NCBI GenBank assembly: GCA_913063155.1
Contig: CAJXYU010000001.1
Location: 1,075,303-1,139,302 of the forward strand
DNA from: an uncultured Desulfovibrio sp.
Lineage (GTDB): Bacteria > Desulfobacterota > Desulfovibrionia > Desulfovibrionales > Desulfovibrionaceae
Direction of reading: 5' to 3'
Length of the DNA stretch: 64,000 bases
In this document: in pieces, positions 31,330 through 39,622 of the stretch
How positions within the stretch are numbered: position 1 is the first letter of the stretch
Layout: every line of letters begins with the position of its first letter
Notes under the pieces: generated by a model
Databases searched by the model: none
What the model was told of the DNA's origin: nothing
The model's input: only the letters and a program-made list of their open reading frames with translations
Position numbers and translations under genes: made by a program

Positions 31330-33750
31330 GTGTCTGATTTCAGGAAGATACTCAGTGACGACAAGGTCTACTTCTATGACGGCGGCTACGGCAGCCTGCT
31401 CATGAGCCGCGGCCTGCCGCCAGGGCTTTCCCCGGAGGTTTGGGGACTGCGCGAGCCCGACGTCATCCGCGCCGCCTATCGCGACTATGTGGAGGCCGGG
31501 GCGGACGTCATCACCACTAATACCTTCGGCGGGTCCGGGCCCAAGCTCGGCCTGGACGCCGACGTCTTTGAACTGAACAGGACCATGGCCGCCATGGCCC
31601 GCGAAGTGGCCGACGGCCGCGCCTTTATTGCCGGTTCCGTGGGACCCACCGGTAAATTTGTGGAACCGTTGGGTGACATGACCTTTCGTGAGTTGGTGGA
31701 TATCTTCAAGGAGCAGATCCGGGGACTCGCTGCCGGCGGGGCCGATCTGATCATGGCCGAGACTCATTTCGACCTGGCCGAGGCCAAGGCAGTGGTCATC
31801 GCGGCCCGCGAGGTCTGCGATCTGCCCGTGGGCGTGTCCATGACCTTCGAGGGCGACGCCTGCCTGACCGGAACCAGCCCGCTGACCTTTGTGGACACCA
31901 TGCAGAACCTGGGCGTGGAACTCCTTGGCACCAATTGCTCCGCAGGGCCCGAGCAGATGCTCGACACCCTGTCCGCCTGGTCTTCGCGTCTGGAGACTCC
32001 GGTGGTGGCCCAGGCCAATGCGGGTCTGCCTGAGTTGGACGACGACGGCAACACGGTCTTCCGTCTGGCTCCCGAGCCCTTTGCCGAAGCGGCCGTCAAG
32101 TTCCTGGATCACAACGCCAAGTTCGTGGGCGGTTGCTGCGGCACCACGCCCGAGCACATCCGCAGGCTCAAAAAGCTGGCCGAGGGCCGTGCCTGGAAGC
32201 GGCCGCAACCGAGCGACGACGCCCAGGTGGTGCTCACCTCCCGCGCGGTGACCGTGCCGCTGGGTTTCAACCATCCCGGCGTGATCATCGGCGAGCGCAT
32301 CAACCCCACGGGCAAAAAACAGCTTACGGCCGAATTGCAGGACGGCCGGTTCGCCGAGGCCGCCCGGTTCGCCGCCGAGCAGGTCGAGCAGGGCGCACCC
32401 GTGCTGGACGTGAACGTGGGCGCTCCGCTGGTCGAGGAAAAGGAACTGTTGCCCCAACTGGTCAAAAAGCTGGTGGCCGAATTCCAGTGCCCCCTGTCCA
32501 TCGACTCCAACGATGCCGACGCCGTCGAAGAAGCTCTCTGGAACTATCCCGGTTCTCCCCTGGTCAACTCCATTTCCGGCGAGCCCGGCAAGATGGAGCG
32601 GCTCGGCCCCATCTGCAAAAAGTTCGGCGCGCCCTTCATCCTGCTGCCCATCCAGGGCAAGAAACTGCCGGTCACGGCTTCCGAACGCATCGCGGTCATC
32701 GAGGAACTGGTGGCCCAGGCCGACGCACTGGGCATCCCTCGCCGCCTCATCGTGGTGGATTGCCTTGCCCTGACCGTTTCCTCCAAGCCTGAGGCTGCGC
32801 GACACTTTCTGGAGACTGTCCGTCATTGCAGGGAAAACCTCGGATTGGCCTCTACCGTGGGGCTGTCCAACGTTTCCTTCGGCCTGCCCGCACGCGAACT
32901 GCTGAACTCGACATTTCTGGCCATGGCCATGACTTCTGGCCTGACCTCGTTCATCGCCAACCCCAATTCCCGGCGGTTGCAGGAAACGCTGCACAGCGTG
33001 GAAGTGCTCCTGAACCGGGATCCGCAGGCCGGAAGGTACATTGAAAAGTTTTCGGGCTGGACTCCGGGCGCTGCCGCCCCGGCCGCTCCCTCTTCAAGCC
33101 CGGCCCCCGGTTCCAAGGATTCGGACGGCGGCGACGCGGTCTTCATCGCCGTGGTCAAGGGTGACAAGGACAATGTGGTCGGGCTGGTGAACGACAAACT
33201 CGAGCAGGGCATGGAGCCCATGCACATCGTCAACGACCTGCTCATCCCCGGCATTCTCAAGGTGGGCGAAAAGTATGAGCGCAAGGAATACTTCCTGCCC
33301 CAGCTGCTGCGTTCCGCCGAAACCATGCAGACCGCATTCACCCGTCTGCAGCCCCTGCTCGACGAAGCCGAGGGCGGCGGTTCCAAGCCCGTGGTCATCA
33401 TGGCCACGGTGGAAGGGGACATTCACGACATCGGCAAGAACATCGTCTGCCTCATGCTCAAGAACCACGGGTTCGAGGTTATCGACCTGGGCAAGGACGT
33501 GCCCGCGGACAAGATAGTGGATGCGGCCCAGGAGCATGCCGCCAAGGTCATCGGCCTGTCCGCGCTCATGACCACCACCATGGTGCGCATGGAGGACACC
33601 ATACAGCTGGTCAAGGAACGGGGCATGGACGCCAAGGTCATGATCGGCGGAGCCGTGGTCACCGAGAAGTTCTGCGCGGCCATCGGCGCGGACGGCTGGT
33701 CCACCGACGCCGTGGAGGCCGTGAAGATAGCCCGGCGCCTGGTGCAGTAA
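31330..33750 (+). CDS. metH: Cobalamin-dependent methionine synthase lacking the reactivation domain
   Basis: About 806 residues in three modules. Residues 1-290 are the homocysteine methyltransferase barrel (DGGYGSLL, TNTFGG, zinc-ligand cysteines in GTNCSAGP and VGGCCGTTPEH). Residues 315-580 bind methyltetrahydrofolate (GVIIGERINPTGKK, LDVNVGAP, SIDSNDADAVEEAL). Residues 610-806 are the B12 cap and B12-binding domain, with DIHDIGKN giving the lower cobalt ligand. The C-terminal AdoMet-binding reactivation domain of E. coli MetH is missing, so another protein must reactivate the cofactor. GTG at 31330 has GGAGGG 4 bases upstream; ATG at 31309 is an alternative. Confidence 0.9.
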   Translation: MSDFRKILSDDKVYFYDGGYGSLLMSRGLPPGLSPEVWGLREPDVIRAAYRDYVEAGADVITTNTFGGSGPKLGLDADVFELNRTMAAMAREVADGRAFIAGSVGPTGKFVEPLGDMTFRELVDIFKEQIRGLAAGGADLIMAETHFDLAEAKAVVIAAREVCDLPVGVSMTFEGDACLTGTSPLTFVDTMQNLGVELLGTNCSAGPEQMLDTLSAWSSRLETPVVAQANAGLPELDDDGNTVFRLAPEPFAEAAVKFLDHNAKFVGGCCGTTPEHIRRLKKLAEGRAWKRPQPSDDAQVVLTSRAVTVPLGFNHPGVIIGERINPTGKKQLTAELQDGRFAEAARFAAEQVEQGAPVLDVNVGAPLVEEKELLPQLVKKLVAEFQCPLSIDSNDADAVEEALWNYPGSPLVNSISGEPGKMERLGPICKKFGAPFILLPIQGKKLPVTASERIAVIEELVAQADALGIPRRLIVVDCLALTVSSKPEAARHFLETVRHCRENLGLASTVGLSNVSFGLPARELLNSTFLAMAMTSGLTSFIANPNSRRLQETLHSVEVLLNRDPQAGRYIEKFSGWTPGAAAPAAPSSSPAPGSKDSDGGDAVFIAVVKGDKDNVVGLVNDKLEQGMEPMHIVNDLLIPGILKVGEKYERKEYFLPQLLRSAETMQTAFTRLQPLLDEAEGGGSKPVVIMATVEGDIHDIGKNIVCLMLKNHGFEVIDLGKDVPADKIVDAAQEHAAKVIGLSALMTTTMVRMEDTIQLVKERGMDAKVMIGGAVVTEKFCAAIGADGWSTDAVEAVKIARRLVQ

Positions 33751-33820
33751 GGGGTCTTGGAAACGCTTCAAATCCGGCAGAAAGCTTGTTATCGTGGGTG
33801 AAACTCGTTACGAGGAACCT

Positions 33821-34330
33821 ATGAGAAACAAGATGATTATCCAGGCCGCCATGATCATGGCGGCCCTGGTTTTGTTATTGGCCGCCTGCGGCGACGCGGC
33901 GTCGGAAGCCCCGGCGGAAGTGAAGGCGGAAGGCATGGAACTCTCCACCCTGGACGAAAAGGGGCTGGAAACGCTTCTGGCGGAAAACAAGGGCAAGCCT
34001 GTGCTGCTGAGTTTCTGGGCGTCATGGTGTCCGCCCTGCCGCGAGGAGATGCCCATGCTCTCCCAGCTGGCCAAGGAGTACGAGGGCAGGCTCACCATTA
34101 TCGCCGCGTCCCTGGACGAACAGAAAGGTGACGTTCGGCAGTTCTTTAAAAAAGGCGATCCCGGTTTCGACGTCTACATGGGCAGCCCGGCCCTGGCGGA
34201 CAAGTTTCAGGTCACGGGCATTCCGCACACGGTCATCTTCGACAAGGATGGCGCAGTCGCCATGTCCCAGGCGGGCCTGTTTCCCCATGAGATGCTGACC
34301 ATGCTCATCGACAAGATCCTGGAGCGGTAG
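33821..34330 (+). CDS. TlpA/ResA-like thiol-disulfide lipoprotein
   Basis: A 169-residue exported protein. A hydrophobic segment ends in a lipobox (LLLAACGDA, cysteine near residue 23). A thioredoxin-fold domain follows with the redox pair in SFWASWCPPCREEMPML and the cis-proline region GIPHTVIFDKDG. Such proteins reduce disulfides outside the membrane, often for cytochrome c maturation, or serve as peroxidases. GAGGA lies 5 bases before the ATG at 33821, which fixes the start. It is followed after 5 bases by a GNAT gene, so the two are probably co-transcribed, without an evident common pathway. Confidence 0.85.
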   Translation: MRNKMIIQAAMIMAALVLLLAACGDAASEAPAEVKAEGMELSTLDEKGLETLLAENKGKPVLLSFWASWCPPCREEMPMLSQLAKEYEGRLTIIAASLDEQKGDVRQFFKKGDPGFDVYMGSPALADKFQVTGIPHTVIFDKDGAVAMSQAGLFPHEMLTMLIDKILER

Positions 34331-34335
34331 ACGCT

Positions 34336-34794
34336 GTGACCATCCGCAAGGCCAGAATTCAGGACATCAAGGAAATCCACACGCTGCTCATGCGCCAGGA
34401 AGACCATGAGTCCCTGGTGCTGCCCCGGTCCTTCAGCCAGCTCTATTCCCATGTGCGCGACTTTTTCGTGGCCGAGGAAAATGGCGAGCTCATCGGCTGC
34501 GTGGCCCTGTCCATCACCTGGAGCGACCTGGCCGAAATCCGGTCCCTGGTGGTGGCCAAGGCGAGACGGGGCGGCGGACTGGGCAGAAAGCTGGTGGAGG
34601 CGGCCATGAGCGAGGCGGTCACCCTCGGCATCTACACGATCTTCACCCTGACCGAGGTGCCGGGCTTTTTCGAAAAGCTGGGCTACACGGCCACGGAAAT
34701 GGACAATCTGAACCAGAAGATCTGGGCGGATTGCCTCAATTGTCCCCGATTCCCAGACCACTGTAACGAAGTGGCCATGACCATCGAACTATAA
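34336..34794 (+). CDS. GNAT acetyltransferase, short ArgA-type
   Basis: A 152-residue GNAT enzyme. It begins TIRKARIQDIKEIHTLL and has the acetyl-CoA loop in LVVAKARRGGGLGRKLVEAAMSEA. The late motif FFEKLGYTATEMDNLNQKIWADCLNCPRFPDHCNEVAMTI, with its cysteine pair, matches short N-acetylglutamate synthases that catalyse the first step of arginine synthesis. It starts with GTG. An acetylglutamate role is likely but not proved; other amino-acid acetyltransferases share the fold. It lies between the TlpA-like gene and hpt. Confidence 0.75.
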   Translation: MTIRKARIQDIKEIHTLLMRQEDHESLVLPRSFSQLYSHVRDFFVAEENGELIGCVALSITWSDLAEIRSLVVAKARRGGGLGRKLVEAAMSEAVTLGIYTIFTLTEVPGFFEKLGYTATEMDNLNQKIWADCLNCPRFPDHCNEVAMTIEL

Positions 34795-34815
34795 CTTATA
34801 CCCGGCAGGACCATT

Positions 34816-35352
34816 ATGGCCCATAAACTGATTCCTTTTATCACGGCTGAGGAGATCCAGGACCGCGTCACGGAACTGGGCAGGGAAATCACCGAAGCGT
34901 ATCCGGACGAAAGCCCGCTTGTCTGTGTCTGTGTTCTCAAGGGCGGCTTTCTGTTTTTTTCGGATCTCATCCGCAAGATAGACAAGGACCTGGAAGTCGA
35001 CTTCGTACGTTTGGCCAGCTACGGCACGGCCACGGCCCGGGGTGAGGACATTCTGTTCTCCAAGGACATGGAAGTCCCCATCGACGGCCGCGACGTGCTC
35101 ATCGTCGAGGATATCGTGGACACCGGGCATTCCATGGACTTCCTGAAACATGTTCTTTTAAAGAGACGCCCTAAGAGTTTGAAAATTTGTGCGCTTGTTG
35201 ATAAGAATGAACGTCGGGAAATAGATGTTGAAGTCGAATTTGCGGGCTTCAAGGTTCCCGAAGGTTTCATTGTGGGCTACGGCCTGGACTATGCCGAGCG
35301 CTATCGTGAACTGGACGCCATCTACGAACTGGTGTCCGATTCCGGAAAATAA
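34816..35352 (+). CDS. hpt: Hypoxanthine phosphoribosyltransferase
   Basis: A 178-residue purine salvage enzyme that joins hypoxanthine or guanine to PRPP. The PRPP motif is VLIVEDIVDTGHSMDFL, preceded by the flexible-loop region VDFVRLASYGTATARGED, and the base-binding segment is VEFAGFKVPEGFIVGYGLDYAERYREL. Length is typical. It follows the GNAT gene after 21 bases. The codons around 35160-35230 are less GC-rich than those around them. With the deaminase at the left edge it is the second purine-salvage gene in the window. Confidence 0.93.
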   Translation: MAHKLIPFITAEEIQDRVTELGREITEAYPDESPLVCVCVLKGGFLFFSDLIRKIDKDLEVDFVRLASYGTATARGEDILFSKDMEVPIDGRDVLIVEDIVDTGHSMDFLKHVLLKRRPKSLKICALVDKNERREIDVEVEFAGFKVPEGFIVGYGLDYAERYRELDAIYELVSDSGK

Positions 35353-35379
35353 ACAGCGGACAAGACTGGAGATCGCCCA

Positions 35380-36615
35380 ATGATTGTCAAATGCTCCAAC
35401 TGCGATACCAAATACAATCTGCCTGAAGACAAGATCGCCCCGGGCGGTTCCAAGGTCAAGTGCTCCAAGTGCGGCCACATGTTCAAGGTGGAGCCGCCCA
35501 AGGCTGAGGAAGAGGAAGTCGAAACCCTTCTCGAGGAAGAGGCTCCTGCACCGGAATCCGGTCCGGCCGACGCCTTTGACGAGGAATTCGGCGAAGCCCT
35601 GGCCCAGGATGCGGCCGAAGCCGATATCCCGGCCGATGCTGAAAAGGCTCCCGAGGAGGACCTTTTCGGCGACGATGACGACCTGAGTCTCGGTGAGACG
35701 GAAGGCGGTGTCGATGCTCCTCCCACGGATGATTTCGGCGACCTGTTCGACGACCAGGAAGAGCTCGAGGACGCGGGAGAGGACGAAGGCTTACTTGCCG
35801 GTGACGAAGGCGACCTGTTCGAGGACGCCGCCGGGGAAGAGCCCGAAGAAGAGTCCGCCGAGGAAGACGACGGCCTGGGCGACCTGTTCGAGGACGTCGA
35901 GGAAGACGAAGAGGACGAAGACGAGGAAGAAGGGGATGACCTTCTTGCCGATGACGAAGGCGACGAGGAGGACGAAGAGGACGAAGACGAGGACGATCTT
36001 TTCGACGGGGACCTCTCCCTGGACGAAAAGCCCAAAAAGCGCGGGCTCGGCCTGATCATCGGGCTGGCCGTGGTCGTACTGCTCGGCGCAAGTCTTTTCC
36101 TCAAGCCCTGGACCTGGATCGGATTGGACCTGGACGGCGTCTTCAGCAACATCCCGTACATAGGCGCCCTGCTTTCCGACAACGGCATGCCCGACGCCGA
36201 TCCAGGCGAATCCCCCGAACAGAAGGTGAACAAGATCGAACTCAAGAACGTCCGCCAGTTCTACGCCAAGAACGAGAAGGCGGGCATCCTGTTCGTGATC
36301 CAGGGCACGGCCGTGAACAACTTCCCGAATCCCAAGGAACGGATCAAGGTGCAGGCCGAGCTGTTCGACGCCAAGGGCATGGTCGTGGCCAGCGATTCGC
36401 TGCTGTGCGGCAACCAGCTGTCCATGTTCCAGCTCCAGGTGCAGAGCCGCAAGGAGATTGAGGAAGGCCTCAAGTCCGAGGTGGGCATATTGTCCAACAA
36501 CACCTTCCTGCGGCCCGGCGCATCCACGCCGTTCATGTTCGTGTTCTTCGAACAGCCCGTGAACGACATCAAGGAGTTCGTGGTCAAGGTCGTGGACGCC
36601 AAGAATCCCGAATAA
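35380..36615 (+). CDS. Zinc-ribbon protein with acidic region and DUF3426-like domain
   Basis: A 411-residue membrane-tethered protein. It begins with an MJ0042-type zinc ribbon (MIVKCSNCDTKYNLPEDKIAPGGSKVKCSKCGHMF, two CxxC pairs). A very acidic low-complexity stretch of about 170 residues follows (runs of E and D around residues 40-215). One membrane helix (GLGLIIGLAVVVLLGASLFL) leads to a domain of about 140 residues with DUF3426 character (VNKIELKNVRQFYAKNEKAGILFVIQGTAVNNFP). The role of such proteins is not established. It has its own terminator. Confidence 0.75.
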   Translation: MIVKCSNCDTKYNLPEDKIAPGGSKVKCSKCGHMFKVEPPKAEEEEVETLLEEEAPAPESGPADAFDEEFGEALAQDAAEADIPADAEKAPEEDLFGDDDDLSLGETEGGVDAPPTDDFGDLFDDQEELEDAGEDEGLLAGDEGDLFEDAAGEEPEEESAEEDDGLGDLFEDVEEDEEDEDEEEGDDLLADDEGDEEDEEDEDEDDLFDGDLSLDEKPKKRGLGLIIGLAVVVLLGASLFLKPWTWIGLDLDGVFSNIPYIGALLSDNGMPDADPGESPEQKVNKIELKNVRQFYAKNEKAGILFVIQGTAVNNFPNPKERIKVQAELFDAKGMVVASDSLLCGNQLSMFQLQVQSRKEIEEGLKSEVGILSNNTFLRPGASTPFMFVFFEQPVNDIKEFVVKVVDAKNPE

Positions 36616-36638
36616 ACGATTGTCGTAAAAAAGAACCG

Positions 36639-36670
36639 AGCCCGGAGGACGTCGTCTTCCGGGCTTTTTT
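36639..36670 (+). terminator. Terminator after the zinc-ribbon gene
   Basis: Twelve-base arms AGCCCGGAGGAC / GTCTTCCGGGCT with one G-T pair, then TTTTT. It lies before the convergent PEP-CTERM gene. Confidence 0.85.
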
Positions 36671-36706
36671 GCGTTTTGACAGAGAGATGGATGAAGGCTG
36701 ATACGG

Positions 36707-37252
36707 TCAGTTCCTACGGAGCCGGCGGAATCCGAGCAGCCCCAGCGCCCCCAGGGCCATGAGCCCGAAGGTGGACGGTTCTGGCACGGTGGCGTCGGTC
36801 ATGGTTCCAGTCCGTGTGGAGAACACGGATGGGATATTCTGGCCGGAATTGGTATAAGACAAACTGGAAAAGCTCCCTGTGTCGAGACGACCACCCAGGG
36901 CGAAGTCGTCCGTCCCCGCGTGGATGACGTTAGTGCCATTCAGCAGTCCGCCGATAAGGAAGTTGCCACTGGCCGAGAAATAGGCCCCCACGTCACTTAT
37001 GGTTGGGACATATGCGCCGAGAACCGCATGAAAGATTTTCAGTGTTGCCGTGGAGTAGTCGAGGGTGTCGTCATCCCACGAGTAGACAAAGAATCCGCTG
37101 ACCGGGTCCATGGGCACCGGCTCCGAGCCTATGGATTCGAAGTTCCAAGCGGTGAAGTTCACGGTGTAGTCCATGAGGGCGGGCTGTGCCGGAACGGCAA
37201 GCAGCACCAGGAGCATGGCCTGACAACACAAGAGCAAGGCAAAGCGTTTCAT
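36707..37252 (-). CDS. PEP-CTERM sorting-domain protein, third paralogue
   Basis: A 181-residue secreted protein similar to those at 20900 and 21559. The signal peptide is MKRFALLLCCQAMLLVLLAVPAQPA. The body opens MDYTVNFTAWNFESIGSEPVPMDPVSGFFVYSWDDD, and the tag is VPEPSTFGLMALGALGLLGFRRLRRN. GGAGG lies 5 bases before the ATG at 37252; a second in-frame start 6 bases upstream is not needed. It shares its promoter module with the first paralogue, 16 kb away on the other strand. Its function beyond export and sorting is unknown. Confidence 0.85.
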   Translation of the reverse strand: MKRFALLLCCQAMLLVLLAVPAQPALMDYTVNFTAWNFESIGSEPVPMDPVSGFFVYSWDDDTLDYSTATLKIFHAVLGAYVPTISDVGAYFSASGNFLIGGLLNGTNVIHAGTDDFALGGRLDTGSFSSLSYTNSGQNIPSVFSTRTGTMTDATVPEPSTFGLMALGALGLLGFRRLRRN

Positions 37253-37286
37253 GAGCACCTCCGAGGTTGTTCGGTCGCTTCAGGTA

Positions 37287-37326
37287 TGCAATCAACACGC
37301 CTGTATCGGAAACGGTAACTATTATA
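37287..37326 (-). promoter_or_regulatory. PEP-CTERM promoter module, copy 2 (sigma-54-like)
   Basis: Read on the minus strand it has TATAATAGTT, then a GATA-containing spacer, then AGGCGTG-TTGA-TTGCA, which fits the sigma-54 -24/-12 pattern closely. The start point would fall about 24 bases before the ATG. Copy 1 is at 20820-20850. Confidence 0.65.
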
Positions 37327-37533
37327 TGTGATTTGATGGACGCAACAGGAGAAGAATTATACCGATATGCTAAGAAAACCGACAAAAAAGTTGGTGCCGT
37401 TTACAGTTTCGGCCAGCGTACGACTGGAAATTGCCCGAAATTCGGGCAATGGCCGTAAAGCGCATTCAGGATTTTGGTGAACGAGTGAGCGTGTTTTTTG
37501 AAACACGGTTCAACTTCACAACAAACCAACAAA

Positions 37534-37560
37534 AAAGGGCCGCTGCTGCAGCGGCCCTTT
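37534..37560 (-). terminator. Terminator of the MauE/rhodanese operon
   Basis: AAAGGGCCGC and GCGGCCCTTT with a partly paired inner loop; TTTTTT follows on the minus strand. It lies 23 bases past the rhodanese stop. Confidence 0.85.
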
Positions 37561-37582
37561 GGGGAAGACGGTTGAAACGAGG

Positions 37583-38107
37583 CTAGTCTTCGCTTCCCAC
37601 GGGATAGTCAGCACCCTTCCAGGCGAAGATGCCGCCGGGGTAGCGGACCACGTTGTTGTAGCCAAGCTTCTTGGCCCAGACTGCGCCGTTGTGGGAGCGG
37701 GTGCACTTCACGAAGCCGCAATAGACAACAATGAGTTTGTCCTTGTCCGGACCGAGCAGGGCAACGTAGTCGTCCTGGCTCTTGCCTGCGGTCTTGCTGT
37801 TGTCCCATTCGTCCATGTCGGGGATGGGGAATTCAAAGGCCACGGCCCCGGGAACGTGGTTCTTCTTGTAGCTGGCCTCGTAGGGCATGGTGTCCACGAT
37901 AACCATGTCCGTGCCCTTGTCGATGAGCGCCTTGAGTTCGGCGGTGTCGATGACGTCGTAGTCGCCTTTCTGTACTTCCCTGACCAGTTTAATGGCCCCT
38001 TTTTCCTTTTCCACTTCAGCCTTGAATTTGTCGGTGCCGAGGCAGCCGCCCAGAAAGGACAGGGCGAGCAGGGCCGTGAGCGCCAGCAGGAAATTCTTCT
38101 TAATCAC
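37583..38107 (-). CDS. Rhodanese-domain lipoprotein
   Basis: A 174-residue exported lipoprotein with the lipobox LGGC at about residues 19-22. One rhodanese-like domain follows: DVIDTAELKALIDKGTDMVIVDTMPYEASYKKNHVPGAVAF, with the active-site loop in VVYCGFVKCTRSHNGA, where the first cysteine is in the catalytic position. Such domains carry sulfane sulfur or sense thiols. Its start overlaps the end of the MauE-like gene by 8 bases, so the pair is one operon and probably acts together in periplasmic sulfur or disulfide chemistry. Confidence 0.85.
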   Translation of the reverse strand: MIKKNFLLALTALLALSFLGGCLGTDKFKAEVEKEKGAIKLVREVQKGDYDVIDTAELKALIDKGTDMVIVDTMPYEASYKKNHVPGAVAFEFPIPDMDEWDNSKTAGKSQDDYVALLGPDKDKLIVVYCGFVKCTRSHNGAVWAKKLGYNNVVRYPGGIFAWKGADYPVGSED

Positions 38108-38597
38108 GTGCGTTTCTCCTTCGGATAATCAGTTCCAGAATGTGTGATGCGGGAATTGCCTTGAGATTGGCAGCCTTGCGTCGCCAGGCCATGTAGCCGC
38201 ACACACCGAGCAGGAGCAGATCGCGGTACATCGCCTGGCGCAACCCGTGGAAAGCCTTGCCCTCCGGGTCGCCCGGTCCGTAGCAGCCGCAATCCACGTC
38301 CAGCCCGAGATGGATGCCATAGGCCAGTACGCCCACGAACACCAACAGTTGCGCAACGATGAGCCTCAGAGAGCCCCTGATATCGAAAACGAGCCCGACG
38401 CCCGCAACGATCTCCAGCGTCGGCAACAGCACCGCCAAAGGCAGGTCGGTCCAGGACGGCGTCAGTCCGTATCCGGCTATGACCACTGCGAACCCGCGCG
38501 GGTCGGCGAGCTTGCCGACGCCTGCGTAGATGAACACCGCAGCCAGCAGTATGCGCGCCGCCAGATAGACATGTTTGGAGACAAGCAGTTGTCTCAT
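38100..38597 (-). CDS. MauE/DoxX-like membrane protein
   Basis: A 165-residue protein with four predicted membrane helices (starting about residues 10, 50, 78 and 122). The motif DVDCGCYGPGDPEGKAF with its cysteine pair is typical of MauE-type proteins. The first helix carries FIYAGVGKLADPRGFA as in DoxX. MauE relatives help form disulfides, or move reducing power across the membrane, for periplasmic enzymes. Coupling to the rhodanese lipoprotein by an 8-base overlap fits that role. The electron partner is unknown. Confidence 0.8.
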   Translation of the reverse strand: MRQLLVSKHVYLAARILLAAVFIYAGVGKLADPRGFAVVIAGYGLTPSWTDLPLAVLLPTLEIVAGVGLVFDIRGSLRLIVAQLLVFVGVLAYGIHLGLDVDCGCYGPGDPEGKAFHGLRQAMYRDLLLLGVCGYMAWRRKAANLKAIPASHILELIIRRRNARD

Positions 38598-38890
38598 TAA
38601 AATTACCCCCTGAAGACAGACAATTCCCAGTTTTCTTTATACACATGAATTATGCAGGAAATACAAATAGCTAAGTTGAATGTTTTCATGGGCGTTTTAT
38701 AGGTGGTGTCTATTGGGGAGCAGGGAAAAGCAGAAAGTCTAGAGAAAATCAAGAGTTATGGCGGGAATGGTGATGCGAAGAGAAAAGCCACGGAAATCAG
38801 GTGGATGAATATTGCATGAGGGGTTGCATTGCTCGTGCAAAATCGGTACTCCAATGAAGAACAACAACCGACCGCAAGAGGGGGCTGGAC

Positions 38891-39490
38891 ATGACGGGAA
38901 AAAAATTGCTTTCGGTGGCCGAGATCGCGCGGGAACTCGAACTGCCGGAGTCCACGGTGCACTACTGGAAAAATCGTTTTGCACAACATCTTCCCAGCGT
39001 GGGCCGGGGACGCCAGAAACGCTTCAAGCCGGAAGCCGTCGAAGTCTTTTCCGTTATCTCCCGCATGCTCAAGGAAGGGCATACCGCCCGCGACGTCATG
39101 GAGAATCTGAGTCAGTCCTACCCCCTTCAAGCCGACGCGGTTCCCGCCATTTCCGGCGGGGAAAGCATGCCCGTCGCAAACATGGACAACGCCATGCAGA
39201 TGGCTTCGGCCATCGGTCTCGAGATCGCCAAGTCCATCGGCGAGGGCATCCGCAGCGTGCTCAACCCCGAAACTCCCAGTTCCCAGGAAATGGACAGCAT
39301 CCGCAGCGAAGTGCAGCAGGTCATGAGCCGCATCACCTCGGGTACCGACGACCTGGACATCCTGCGCACGGAAAACGCGGAGCTCAAGGAAAAGCTGCGC
39401 ATCATGGAGGCGGAAATGGTCCGGCTGCGCAAGGATCGCCGCGAAATGGAAAAATATCTCCTTGACAAGATCAAGTCAGTAACTACCTAA
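38891..39490 (+). CDS. MerR-type HTH protein with coiled-coil C-terminus
   Basis: A 199-residue protein. Residues 4-75 form a winged helix of MerR type (LLSVAEIARELELPESTVHYWKNRF, then GRQKRFKPEAVEVFSVISRMLKEGHTARDVMENL). A middle region of about 60 residues links it to a coiled coil (DDLDILRTENAELKEKLRIMEAEMVRLRKDRREMEKYL). No ligand-binding cysteines of metal-type MerR proteins are present. It may be a DNA-binding architectural protein rather than a classical effector-responsive regulator. It stands 132 bases upstream of htpG. A protein with a similar plan is on the other side of htpG. Confidence 0.75.
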   Translation: MTGKKLLSVAEIARELELPESTVHYWKNRFAQHLPSVGRGRQKRFKPEAVEVFSVISRMLKEGHTARDVMENLSQSYPLQADAVPAISGGESMPVANMDNAMQMASAIGLEIAKSIGEGIRSVLNPETPSSQEMDSIRSEVQQVMSRITSGTDDLDILRTENAELKEKLRIMEAEMVRLRKDRREMEKYLLDKIKSVTT

Positions 39491-39622
39491 ACGTCTGGCG
39501 CGGATGACCTTTCCGGAACGCCATCACCGGGAAGGGACGCGCCGCCATTCCCAATCAGTTTCTGCCGTACCGGGCGGCCCGCAAGGGCCGTCTCGGCTGT
39601 GGTCATTGCATAAGGAGGTAAC

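Larger units (their letters stand above)
37253..37582. other. Gene-free region upstream of the third PEP-CTERM gene
   Basis: Apart from the promoter module it holds a palindrome (37430-37450, ATTGCCCGAA and TTCGGGCAAT around one base) and the terminator of the next minus-strand operon. A 63-codon frame here shows no coding features. Confidence 0.6.

Noticed and set aside
37267..37458. 63-codon frame upstream of the third PEP-CTERM gene
   Set aside because: It overlaps the promoter module on the other strand, has no ribosome-binding site and no recognisable features.
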